From BJGN01 sp041159865 (GTDB lineage Bacteria; Bacteroidota; Bacteroidia; Chitinophagales; Saprospiraceae): DNA of 7,830 nucleotides. Positions 1-6,685 of the stretch are shown one piece after another (the first letter of the stretch is position 1; the number at the start of each line of letters is the position of its first letter). The notes beneath the pieces are model-generated. The model searched no databases, was not told the DNA's origin, and saw only the letters and a list, made by a program, of their open reading frames with translations. The translations under genes were made by a program, and so were the position numbers. The stretch spans positions 1-7,830 of the forward strand of contig JBEAXK010000021.1 in assembly GCA_041159865.1 (NCBI GenBank), given 5' to 3'.

Positions 1-124
1 ATCTATTTATCACACTTTACTTTTAACCAAACAACACAACCAACTCAAACTACTTTATAACGAAAAATATTGGCAAAGTATCGAGAAAATTTAAAATGGG
101 TATCGCATTGGCGAAGTCAGGAGA

Positions 125-568
125 TTGTACTTTGACACTTCCGTTTTTGGCGGAATCAACGACGTTGAATTTCTGGAAGATTCAATTAAGCTGTTTGAAA
201 TGGTTAAGAATTCGGAAATCATTTGCGTTTTTTCAGAATTAACTGAAAGTGAACTAGAGAACGCTCCAGAAATTGTGAAAAATCATTTTTTGAGTATTTC
301 AAGTCAGCATAGAGAAATTGTAAGCTTTACAGAAGATGCATATAATTTAGCTGAAAACTATATTGCAGAAAAAGTTGTTGGAAAAACTGGTTTTGACGAT
401 TGCGTTCATATTGCAACTGCAACTATAAATAAAGTTGATTATTTGGTTAGTTGGAACTTCAAACACATTGTTAATGTCTTTAGAATAAAAGGATACAATG
501 CAGTAAACATGAAAAATGGTTATATACAACTTGATATTAGATCACCAAAAGAAATCATAAGAATATGA
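125..568 (+). CDS. PIN-domain ribonuclease, VapC-like toxin (start codon abnormal)
   Basis: Predicted toxin of a type II toxin-antitoxin pair. PIN domains are Mg2+-dependent ribonucleases that cut RNA until their antitoxin neutralises them. The 147 residues cover a whole PIN domain. The first acidic residue is D4 in YFDTSVFGG, a glutamate follows in SELTESELENAP (about 38-45), then D91/D92 in GFDDCVHIATA, and the end has DYLVSWNFKHI (105-115), where Asn in WNF takes the place of the last acidic residue, as I recall for this PIN subgroup. The C-terminal NMKNGYIQLDIRSPKE is also typical of it. The start is odd: relatives begin M-(R/K)-(L/I)-Y-F-D-T-S, and here the same frame reads AGG AGA TTG TAC. 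The expected ATG is therefore AGG (119-121), and the only nearby candidate is TTG at 125. No in-frame ATG exists after the stop at 92-94. Family confidence is high. Whether the gene is expressed is uncertain. Confidence 0.82.
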   Translation: MYFDTSVFGGINDVEFLEDSIKLFEMVKNSEIICVFSELTESELENAPEIVKNHFLSISSQHREIVSFTEDAYNLAENYIAEKVVGKTGFDDCVHIATATINKVDYLVSWNFKHIVNVFRIKGYNAVNMKNGYIQLDIRSPKEIIRI

Positions 569-702
569 AAAAAAAAGAAAAGGCTTTTGATACTGTCAAG
601 TTTTTTAGAGAAGTAAAAGAGAAAATTGCGAAAGAAACAAGGGGCATGACTTTTGAGCAATTCAAAGAGTATTTAAACAAAAGAAAACTGAAATCAACCT
701 AA
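565..702 (+). CDS. Small putative antitoxin partner of the PIN toxin
   Basis: This 45-codon gene starts with ATG inside the stop of the PIN gene (ATGA overlap, 565-568), which suggests translational coupling. The product is highly charged and lysine-rich, begins MKKKEKAFDTVKFFREVKEK and ends in FEQFKEYLNKRKLKST. The pattern of a basic helix (about 8-25), a glycine break (RGM, 26-28) and a second helix (30-42) matches the small partner proteins often found beside this PIN subgroup in Bacteroidota and cyanobacteria. There is no recognisable DNA-binding domain, so it is more likely a toxin-binding peptide than an autoregulator. The toxin-first order is the reverse of the classical VapBC arrangement. 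The role rests on position, size and resemblance to such partners, not on a named domain. Confidence 0.68.
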   Translation: MKKKEKAFDTVKFFREVKEKIAKETRGMTFEQFKEYLNKRKLKST

Positions 703-950
703 GTCTTATCTCGTTTTTGTAGAAAGAGATATAGTCGGATTTGGGTTATTAGACCAAACTAAACCCTCTCAGTAACAGGTGATTTACCATCAGAGCTGAT
801 GTTTCCACTACATATTGCAATATTAGGATTGACGTCAGACACGGAATTGGTAATTATTACGGGGAGGGTTGACAACCAAACTAGTTTACTCATATTATCT
901 GATAAGTTTCTTTAATTTTATTCATAACTATCCAAACCAGCTTAAATTAA
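703..950. other. Non-coding stretch with a possible gene remnant
   Basis: No convincing gene lies between the antitoxin and the terminator. The best open frame is plus-strand 763-915, with an internal ATG at 799. It reads about 50 codons including LPSELMFPLHIAILGL and TELVIITGRVDNQTS, which has a protein-like mix of hydrophobic and polar residues but no family I recognise. A different frame (701-772) reads SYLVFVERDIVGFGLLDQTK before a stop. The two could be halves of one frameshifted relic, or chance. Confidence 0.3.
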
Positions 951-989
951 AAAAGGATCTTTCAAAATAAATTGAAAGATCCCTTTTTT
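951..989 (-). terminator. Bidirectional intrinsic terminator
   Basis: A perfect 11-bp stem (GGATCTTTCAA at 955-965, TTGAAAGATCC at 972-982) encloses a 6-nt AT loop. Six A lie immediately left of it (949-954) and six T to its right (984-989) after one C, so a U-tract follows the hairpin on both strands. It sits about 20 bp past the stop of the minus-strand transporter gene and is best assigned to it. It would also stop plus-strand transcription leaving the toxin-antitoxin pair. Confidence 0.88.
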
Positions 990-1002
990 ATTAAAACATT
1001 TA

Positions 1003-2214
1003 TTAAGCCGCTTCAGAAGATTTCATACTTTTTACCCAAAAGTATAAGATAGTAAAGGCTACAATTAAAATAGCTGGAAAAATGACCATCGTGCTCAGCG
1101 TAGCCTGTCCTGCTTTAAGAACTAAATCATCCCCGGTAAGACCTAAAGCAGCTTGTTCCGCTTTATCACTATCAATCCATTTTCCAATAATGGGTTGAAA
1201 AATAGAGGAGGAGAACATGCCAACCGCACCTACAATGGACATACCTAATGCACCGCTTTTTGGAATTTTTGCAGCAATAAAACCAATCATATTTGGCCAG
1301 AAATAAGCAATTCCTAATGCATATATTATAGCTGCAGCGTAAGCCATAGTGCCTGTCTGTGTGCTAAATAAGTAAATACCAATAGTAGCTAAAACTGCTG
1401 ATCCGAGTAAAACGCCTGTTTGATCTAATTTGTGCACCACTTCACCCCCAAAATAACGGGCAACGGCCATCAGACCTGTAACCAAAGCTAAAATCAACAT
1501 AGGTTGTGCCCCACTTTTTGCCAAAATGATACCTGTCCACTGTTGAGGACCAAATTCAGAAATAGCAGTTAATGCCATACATGCAAACATAAACAAGAAA
1601 AGAGGCGTAAACATTGCCTTGAAATTTTCGCTGATTGAAGCAGATAAGGCAACTTTTGGTTTTGGAAACTCCTGACCAAAAAACAAGTAAGCATAAATTA
1701 CCGTTGGAATCATGATAACCCAGATTTGAGATTCCCATCCGAAACCGGCATCTGTCATAAATTTAGAAACCAAACTTCCAATCACAATACCCCCTGGAAA
1801 CCACATGTGAAAACGATTCATCATTTTGCTCATTTTCACCCCTTCATAAGTATCAGAAATCATTGGATTACAAGCAGCTTCTGTACATCCATTTCCTAAA
1901 CCAATAAGGAAAGTAGAAATCAACAAGCCCATATAACTACCTGAATAAATAGTTAGCAATATACCTACTGCGTGTGCAAGGAATGCAAATTGCATGATTT
2001 TTTTTGGTCCAACCGAATAGTAAATAAGTCCTCCAACAACCATAGAAAGAGGAAATCCTAAAAACCACATGGAGTTTATAAATCCAAGCTGTTCTGCCGA
2101 AAGATTTAATTGTTCTCCCAATTGAGGCAAAATACCTGCTCTAATACTAAAAGAAAGAGCTGTAGTTATCAATGCAAAGCAACTACCATAAAAAAGTCGA
2201 TTGTCGTTTACCAT
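1003..2214 (-). CDS. MFS transporter, sugar-permease-like
   Basis: A 403-residue inner-membrane protein of the major facilitator superfamily, close to the usual 12-helix length. Hydrophobic segments are visible throughout: for example about 8-30, 45-66, 73-92, 95-115, 139-153 and 163-180 in the first half, and 201-218, 237-252, 267-284, 290-308, 322-344 and 373-394 in the second. A charged central loop (QEFPKPK, 181-187) separates the halves. The segment GNGCTEAACNPMISDTY (107-123) resembles the helix-4 region of fucose-permease-like and related Bacteroidota and planctomycete sugar transporters. The gene lies 127 bp downstream of, and on the same strand as, an exported oxidoreductase, so the two are probably co-expressed and handle the same compound. 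A TATATTGG match to the -7 element (2259-2266, minus strand) could give it its own promoter, but no -33 box is seen. The substrate is unknown. Confidence 0.87.
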   Translation of the reverse strand: MVNDNRLFYGSCFALITTALSFSIRAGILPQLGEQLNLSAEQLGFINSMWFLGFPLSMVVGGLIYYSVGPKKIMQFAFLAHAVGILLTIYSGSYMGLLISTFLIGLGNGCTEAACNPMISDTYEGVKMSKMMNRFHMWFPGGIVIGSLVSKFMTDAGFGWESQIWVIMIPTVIYAYLFFGQEFPKPKVALSASISENFKAMFTPLFLFMFACMALTAISEFGPQQWTGIILAKSGAQPMLILALVTGLMAVARYFGGEVVHKLDQTGVLLGSAVLATIGIYLFSTQTGTMAYAAAIIYALGIAYFWPNMIGFIAAKIPKSGALGMSIVGAVGMFSSSIFQPIIGKWIDSDKAEQAALGLTGDDLVLKAGQATLSTMVIFPAILIVAFTILYFWVKSMKSSEAA

Positions 2215-2341
2215 AATGAATATTTTAAGTTTTTTAGGTTAATAAATGACATGCAGTACCAATATACCTTTTTTTTTAAAAATTATGTAACCTTTAGGAC
2301 AGAAATCTATCCTGTCATGCCAAATTATTATTATTCAGCTT

Positions 2342-3451
2342 CTATTTTAATTTTACTGTTTTTCCTGTTTTAGCTGAAATTTTTGCTGCTTCTAATATGC
2401 TGTTGACGATTATATTATTCTCGACAGTATAAAGTCCAAAGGGTTCAGGTTTCTCAATACCTCGTAAAACAGCGTGCAGATAGGAAAAAGGATTTGTGTA
2501 AACAGGGATATCCTTTTCTGTAACCGTTTTTTCTTGTTCAGGTCCATTCTTACTATTTCGAAGACGCATTTTATTTGCATTCACTGCTGTAATAGCCCCT
2601 GCGTCTCCATATATCTCCATATCCTTTCTATTAAATGTCCAGTTCCAGGATGCCTGAATAATCACTTGCAAAGAAGGGTAGTTTAGGACAATGGTAGCAT
2701 CATCATCTACTTGTGGATAAATATGAGGTTTAAACTGATTCGTGACTGCTGTCACAGAAACAGGTTCCTGACCTTTCAAAAGACAGGTAATCAGATTAGC
2801 TCCATAACAACCAAAATCCATGAGCGCCCCACCCCCATTCAAAACAGGATCAGTCAACCATTGAAAAAATTCATCCCCGACCCCAATTTCTTTTGGACCT
2901 TGATGTCCGTGATGAAAGACCACCTTCCTTATTTGACCAACAAAATTACTATCCCTGACTAATCTGAAACTTTCCGCAGTAGACGGATACCAGGACGTTT
3001 CATAATTAGTCAAAAGCATAACCTGATGTTCTTTAGCCAGTTGCTGCATTTTTAAAGCGTCAGTAAGATTAGAAGCCAGTGGTTTTTCAACCATAATGTG
3101 GATTCCCTTAGGTGCGGCAACCTCCACCACCTGCAAATGGTCTTTAATGGATCCAAAGGCTAAAACAGCTTCTGGTTTTAATTGATCTAATGCCATATTC
3201 AAATCATTGAAAAATAATTCTTTAGGAATTTTATATCTCAAAGATTGTTTCTCCATTAGTTTCAAATCAGGTTCATAAATTCCTACAACTTCCATCTCAG
3301 GTCGTATTAATTTATTTAAAATCCACCCGGAATGTCCATGTGAGGTACCTGCAACCACCACTTTGACTGCTCTTGTTTTTTGTGCATTTAAAGGAATAGT
3401 ACATAAACCCCAAATAAAAACAAGGCCAAGAAATCGTATTAATTTTTTCAT
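2342..3451 (-). CDS. Exported Gfo/Idh/MocA-family oxidoreductase
   Basis: A 369-residue NAD(P)-dependent dehydrogenase, probably periplasmic. A Sec signal peptide is clear: MKK, a hydrophobic core (about 5-20) and a cleavage site after LNA (21-23), with no lipobox cysteine. The Rossmann fold starts at VKVVVAGTSHGH (29-40), where TSHGH replaces the more usual GxGxxG, followed by the acidic end of strand 2 (IYEPD, 58-62). The family's EKP motif is present (VEKPLAS, 121-127, Lys123 expected to be catalytic). The C-terminal half carries GGGALMDFGCYG (206-217), with Tyr216 where many relatives have His, as in glucose-fructose oxidoreductase-like members. That enzyme is also periplasmic and keeps its cofactor tightly bound. 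Such proteins oxidise or reduce sugars, polyols or their derivatives. It is followed by an MFS transporter and is divergent from the ABC-F operon across 97 bp. Family assignment is firm, the substrate is not. Confidence 0.9.
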   Translation of the reverse strand: MKKLIRFLGLVFIWGLCTIPLNAQKTRAVKVVVAGTSHGHSGWILNKLIRPEMEVVGIYEPDLKLMEKQSLRYKIPKELFFNDLNMALDQLKPEAVLAFGSIKDHLQVVEVAAPKGIHIMVEKPLASNLTDALKMQQLAKEHQVMLLTNYETSWYPSTAESFRLVRDSNFVGQIRKVVFHHGHQGPKEIGVGDEFFQWLTDPVLNGGGALMDFGCYGANLITCLLKGQEPVSVTAVTNQFKPHIYPQVDDDATIVLNYPSLQVIIQASWNWTFNRKDMEIYGDAGAITAVNANKMRLRNSKNGPEQEKTVTEKDIPVYTNPFSYLHAVLRGIEKPEPFGLYTVENNIIVNSILEAAKISAKTGKTVKLK

Positions 3452-3494
3452 ATTACGTAAAGATTTACTTGTAAGTTAGTAAGCATGGAGTTAA

Positions 3495-3527
3495 TTTCTA
3501 TTATATGCCCGACTTTTTTTACCTTCG
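3495..3527 (+). promoter_or_regulatory. Bacteroidota-type promoter of the ABC-F operon
   Basis: TACCTTCG at 3520-3527 matches 7 of 8 positions of the Bacteroidota -7 element TAnnTTTG. TTTC at 3495-3498 is a plausible -33 element (TTTG), 21 bp upstream. Transcription would start near 3533, giving a leader of only about 15 nt before the ATG at 3549. The upstream-facing oxidoreductase start lies 44 bp to the left of the -33 element. Confidence 0.5.
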
Positions 3528-3548
3528 CGCCTTAATAATATATGTGAT

Positions 3549-5177
3549 ATGGTAACAGTAAATGACGTTTCGCTACAATATGGTAGAAGATTTCTTTTCA
3601 ATGAAGTCAATATTAAGTTTACACGTGGAAATTGTTATGGCGTAATTGGTGCAAATGGGGCTGGGAAATCGACCTTTCTAAAAATATTGTCAGGAGAAAT
3701 TAATCCAAACAGGGGTTCGGTTTCCATTGAGCCGGGAAATAGAATGGCGGTTTTAAAGCAAAATCATTTTGAATTTGAAGAATTTACTGTTTTAGATACC
3801 GTGATGATGGGACATAAGGAAATGTACGCCATTCAAGTAGAAAAAAATGCTATTTATATGGATCCGGATGCTACCGAAGCAGATGGATTAAGAGCTGCAG
3901 ATCTTGAAAACAAATACGGTGAGATGGGTGGATGGACAGCCGAGAGTGACGCTGCCACCCTATTGAGCAACTTAGGGGTTAAGGAAGATTTACATTATCG
4001 GTTGGTAAAGAATCTAAGTGGCCCTGAAAAGGTAAAAACGCTGTTGGCTCAATCTCTTTTTGGTAATCCTGATATTCTTTTACTGGACGAACCTACCAAT
4101 GACCTGGATGCAGAGACGATTACTTGGTTAGCCGATTTCCTTGCTGATTTTAAAAATACAGTTATCGTTGTTTCACACGACCGTTATTTCCTGGACATGG
4201 TATGCACCCATATTGCCGATATCGATTTTCAAAAAATAAATATTTATACAGGTAATTACACTTTTTGGTATGAATCCAGCCAGTTAATGGCGCAACAAAT
4301 TGCCAATAAGAACAAGAAAATTGAGCAGAAGCGTCAAGATATGTTAGAGTTTATCCAGCGATTTAGCGCCAATGCTTCAAAATCTAAACAAGCAACCTCG
4401 AGGAAAAAAGCTCTGGAGAAATTAAATTTAGAGGAAATAAAGCCTTCCAGCCGAAAATATCCCTTTATTCATTTTCAAATGGAAAGGGAGCCTGGAGATC
4501 AACTTTTAGCTGTTAAAGATTTAAGTGCGAAAGATTCAGAGGGCAATATTTTATTTTCCAACGTTTCTTTTACAGTTAATCAAGGAGAGAAAATTGCCGT
4601 TATCAGTCAAAATCCTATAGCCGTTTCTTCGTTTTTCCAAATCATTGCTGGAAAACAAGAAGCTGAAAAAGGGAGCTTTGAATTTGGACAAACGATAACA
4701 GTCGGTTATCTGCCTAATGAAAATCAGGAATATTTTTCAGCTGAAAATGATATCGATTTAATTAACTGGCTCAGACAATTTGCCCAAAATAAAGACGAGC
4801 AGTTTATTAGAAGTTTCTTAGGAAGAATGCTTTTTAGCGGTGAAGAGGTTCAGAAAAAATCGAGTGTCCTTTCAGGAGGAGAAAAAGTGCGTTGTATGTT
4901 AGCCAAAGTCATGTTAGGTTCACCTAACTTTATATTATTGGATGAACCTACAAACCATTTGGATCTGGAATCCATTACAGCGTTGAATACTGCCATGCAG
5001 ACCTTTAAAGGAAATCTGCTGTTCTGTTCTCATGATCATGCTTTAACGGCTTCTGTTGCAAATAGAATCATAGAACTGGCACCTAAGGGAATTATTGATA
5101 GTTTAATGAATTATGATGACTATCTTGTATCCGAAAAGATCAAAGGTGATCGTCAGGTACTTTACAAAAGCAAATAA
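3549..5177 (+). CDS. ABC-F family ATPase (YbiT-like), two NBDs
   Basis: A soluble 542-residue protein with two ATP-binding domains and no membrane segment. ABC-F proteins act on the ribosome, near the E site, as translation factors or in some cases antibiotic-protection factors. NBD1 has Walker A GANGAGKST (34-42), Walker B ILLLDEP (176-182) and the switch His in VVSHDRYFLD (H210). A lysine- and glutamine-rich linker (about 245-300) is the ABC-F interdomain arm. NBD2 has signature LSGGE (441-445), Walker B FILLDEP (461-467) and His495 in CSHDH. Two departures stand out: the NBD1 signature is LSGPE (156-160, Pro159 instead of Gly), and the Walker A position of NBD2 reads ISQNPIAVS (352-360) with no GKT/S. 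The latter resembles what I recall from Bacteroidota YbiT-like proteins; the Pro is unusual. The next gene starts 2 bp after the stop, so they form an operon. Nothing specific points to drug resistance. Confidence 0.9.
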   Translation: MVTVNDVSLQYGRRFLFNEVNIKFTRGNCYGVIGANGAGKSTFLKILSGEINPNRGSVSIEPGNRMAVLKQNHFEFEEFTVLDTVMMGHKEMYAIQVEKNAIYMDPDATEADGLRAADLENKYGEMGGWTAESDAATLLSNLGVKEDLHYRLVKNLSGPEKVKTLLAQSLFGNPDILLLDEPTNDLDAETITWLADFLADFKNTVIVVSHDRYFLDMVCTHIADIDFQKINIYTGNYTFWYESSQLMAQQIANKNKKIEQKRQDMLEFIQRFSANASKSKQATSRKKALEKLNLEEIKPSSRKYPFIHFQMEREPGDQLLAVKDLSAKDSEGNILFSNVSFTVNQGEKIAVISQNPIAVSSFFQIIAGKQEAEKGSFEFGQTITVGYLPNENQEYFSAENDIDLINWLRQFAQNKDEQFIRSFLGRMLFSGEEVQKKSSVLSGGEKVRCMLAKVMLGSPNFILLDEPTNHLDLESITALNTAMQTFKGNLLFCSHDHALTASVANRIIELAPKGIIDSLMNYDDYLVSEKIKGDRQVLYKSK

Positions 5178-5179
5178 AC

Positions 5180-5965
5180 ATGAAAATAGTTAACTTATTG
5201 GTGACCTGGATTTTTCTGGCTGCAATGATTGCCGCCAATGCATTAGCTAATATATTGCCGATAAACCAGTTAAATACCGGGCAGATATCTGCTTTTTATC
5301 CCAATTTATTTGTTCCTGCCGGTTTTACCTTTTCCATCTGGGGCATTATCTATTTGTTGTTAATAAATTATACTATTTCATTCACTTATTTTACGATCTT
5401 ATCGGAAAAATTCCCAAAGGTAAACACCTATTTATCTTCTATAAATAAATGGTTTTTAGCTACTTGTTGTTTAAATGCGTCCTGGATTCTGGCCTGGCAC
5501 TATTTATGGATATGGACGAGTGTACTGATAATGTTACTCTTTTTGAGTGTCTTAATATACCTTTTCATCCTGGGAAAGAAGCATCAAACCTTGCTTAATA
5601 AGACACAATCTTTTCTTTTATACACGCCATTTTTAGTTTATCTGGGCTGGATAAGTGTGGCCACCATTGCCAATATTACGGCATTACTGGTTAAATTAGA
5701 CTGGAATGGATTTGGTATTTCCCCTGAAATCTGGAGCCTCATCATGATGGTGACGGCAACCATTTTAGCTATTTATTTTATTTTTGTGGAAAAAACAGTC
5801 AGTTATTCCCTTGTCATCATTTGGGCTTTATGGGGTATTCGCGCAGCGAGAACAGATGATGCCCCATTTCTAAGTCAGGCAGCCTTGGGGTGCCTTGTTC
5901 TGATATTGATTGTGCTTGTAAGTGGCCAATGGATAGCAAAAAGAAATAAACTCATACATGACTAA
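5180..5965 (+). CDS. TspO/MBR-like tryptophan-rich membrane protein
   Basis: A 261-residue integral membrane protein, longer than classical five-helix TspO (about 160). Hydrophobic helices are visible at about 4-26, 51-73, 91-111, 112-130, 144-168, 184-202, 208-221 and 232-250. The motif FVPAGFTFSIWGIIYLLL (44-61) is characteristic of Bacteroidota proteins annotated as tryptophan-rich sensory proteins, and NASWILAWHYLWIWTS (99-114) resembles the Trp-rich core helices of TspO. TspO proteins bind porphyrins and other hydrophobic ligands and affect stress responses. The role of this long paralogue group is not established. Its ATG lies 2 bp after the ABC-F stop, so it is almost certainly co-transcribed. 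The last 8 bp overlap the start of a decayed nuclease gene. The C-terminus (AKRNKLIHD) looks natural, but I cannot exclude that insertion of the neighbour altered it. Confidence 0.75.
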   Translation: MKIVNLLVTWIFLAAMIAANALANILPINQLNTGQISAFYPNLFVPAGFTFSIWGIIYLLLINYTISFTYFTILSEKFPKVNTYLSSINKWFLATCCLNASWILAWHYLWIWTSVLIMLLFLSVLIYLFILGKKHQTLLNKTQSFLLYTPFLVYLGWISVATIANITALLVKLDWNGFGISPEIWSLIMMVTATILAIYFIFVEKTVSYSLVIIWALWGIRAARTDDAPFLSQAALGCLVLILIVLVSGQWIAKRNKLIHD

Positions 5966-6394
5966 AAAACTGATTCGTTTTGATTGGGCAGTGAAAAAAT
6001 TACTTCGAAACAAGGCTAATTTTGTAGTCTTGGAAGGCTTTTTGTCTGAACTTTTGTTTGATGACATCAAAATCCAAAAAATGAGCTAATTATCGTTGAG
6101 ATTCAAAATACTTACGAGATTGATTTTTTTCACAGAATGATCTATGGTACTTCAAAAGCTTTAATAGAAAACAAATCATTAGGACAACCTTATTCTGAAA
6201 TCAAAAAAGTAATTTCTATTAATGTTGTTTACTTTGATTTAGGGCAAGGGAAAGATTATGTTTATAAAGGAAAGACGAATTTTGAGGGCTTACACGAAAA
6301 AGATACATTACAACTTTCTATACAACAGAAACAAACTTTTACTAAAAAAGAAATTAACGATATCGCTAAAAATTTTATTGTTATCAAATCCTAA
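5958..6394 (+). pseudogene. Broken Rpn-type PD-(D/E)XK nuclease/transposase gene
   Basis: Remnant of the PD-(D/E)XK nuclease family 'transposase' (Rpn-like, PDDEXK_2), proteins of roughly 250-300 residues. The first part (5958-6089) reads MTKKLIRFDWAVKKLLRNKA and continues through LEGFLSELLFDDIKIQKM before a stop. In another frame from 6083 the family resumes with ELIIVEIQNTYEIDFFHRM and YGTSKA, then SEIKKVISINVVYFDLGQGKDYVY to the stop at 6394. In intact relatives the two parts are joined by about 20-30 residues holding the NRVD segment with the catalytic Asp. That segment is missing here and the frame is shifted, while Glu and Gln of VEIQN remain. The C-terminal part after FIVIKS is also absent. 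The protein cannot be active as nuclease. The ATG overlaps the end of the TspO-like gene by 8 bp. The 6137-6394 stretch is not an independent gene. Confidence 0.85.
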
Positions 6395-6530
6395 TAAGCA
6401 AACGAATCAAAAAAATCATAGTGCAGACAATGTTAATCCACTGCGCCTCCAATCTCTATTTAGAATTCTCTGCTAACAAGGGGTTCATAAAAAAGCCCTA
6501 AATATAATGCTAATGTTTAGATTTTATGTT

Positions 6531-6600
6531 GAGTCAGTTTAATCTGAATGGCTCACTTTCACCCGGAATAGCCATGGAATGGAGTCATCATCTAAACCCC
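6531..6600. repeat. Degenerate tandem repeats, possible IS21-type end
   Basis: Two imperfect units of about 20 bp lie side by side: agtcagtttaatctgaatgg (6532-6551) and gctcactttcacccggaata (6551-6570). A weaker third unit starts at 6581 (ggagtcatcatctaaacccc). The GGCTCACTTT-CCGGAAT pattern resembles the repeated transposase-binding sites I recall from the ends of IS21-family elements in Bacteroidota and Proteobacteria. No IstA or IstB coding remnant is present nearby, so this would be a solitary worn end. The assignment to IS21 rests on memory of the motif. Confidence 0.35.
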
Positions 6601-6629
6601 TCTTAGCCACAACGACCTAAAGCAAACCT

Positions 6630-6637
6630 TAAATTTG
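6630..6637 (+). promoter_or_regulatory. Promoter -7 element ahead of the ATPase remnant
   Basis: TAAATTTG is an exact match to the Bacteroidota -7 consensus TAnnTTTG, 49 bp before the ATG at 6686. No clear TTTG -33 element lies at the expected distance. An AAAGGA sequence (6674-6679) precedes the ATG by 6 bp and is a fair ribosome-binding site. The upstream signals of the dead gene thus appear to be preserved. Confidence 0.42.
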
Positions 6638-6685
6638 CACAATAGCGTTTTTTAAAGCGTATTAAACCAGATAAAGGAAAAATTT

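Larger units (their letters stand above)
6395..6685. other. Intergenic stretch between two pseudogenes
   Basis: About 290 bp with no gene. Its left part presumably includes eroded 3' sequence of the nuclease gene, since frame +3 stays open to 6476 without family resemblance. Its middle holds degenerate tandem repeats (6531-6600), and its right end a promoter-like element (6630-6637) before the ATPase pseudogene. No terminator hairpin is visible. Confidence 0.5.

Noticed and set aside
96..242. A plus-strand frame starting ATG at 96 (MGIALAKSG...)
   Set aside because: It runs out of frame through the PIN gene, reads an unnatural composition and matches no family. The PIN frame is clearly the coding one.
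2298..2316. GACAG...CTGTC inverted repeat between the oxidoreductase and transporter genes
   Set aside because: Only a 5-bp stem with a 9-nt loop and no adjacent U-tract, so it is too weak for a terminator or operator call.
2110..2962. Three plus-strand frames of 70-87 codons
   Set aside because: They lie antisense to the transporter and oxidoreductase genes or in the gap between them, with Cys/Phe/His-rich composition and no recognisable domain.
3549..5177. ABC-F protein as an antibiotic-resistance (ARE-type) factor
   Set aside because: The layout and linker resemble housekeeping YbiT-like proteins; no long antibiotic-resistance-domain linker or leader-peptide attenuator is visible in the roughly 15-nt leader.
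6258..6476. Small plus-strand frame overlapping the nuclease remnant
   Set aside because: The other frame matches the nuclease family over the overlap, and the tail after 6394 has no resemblance to any protein.
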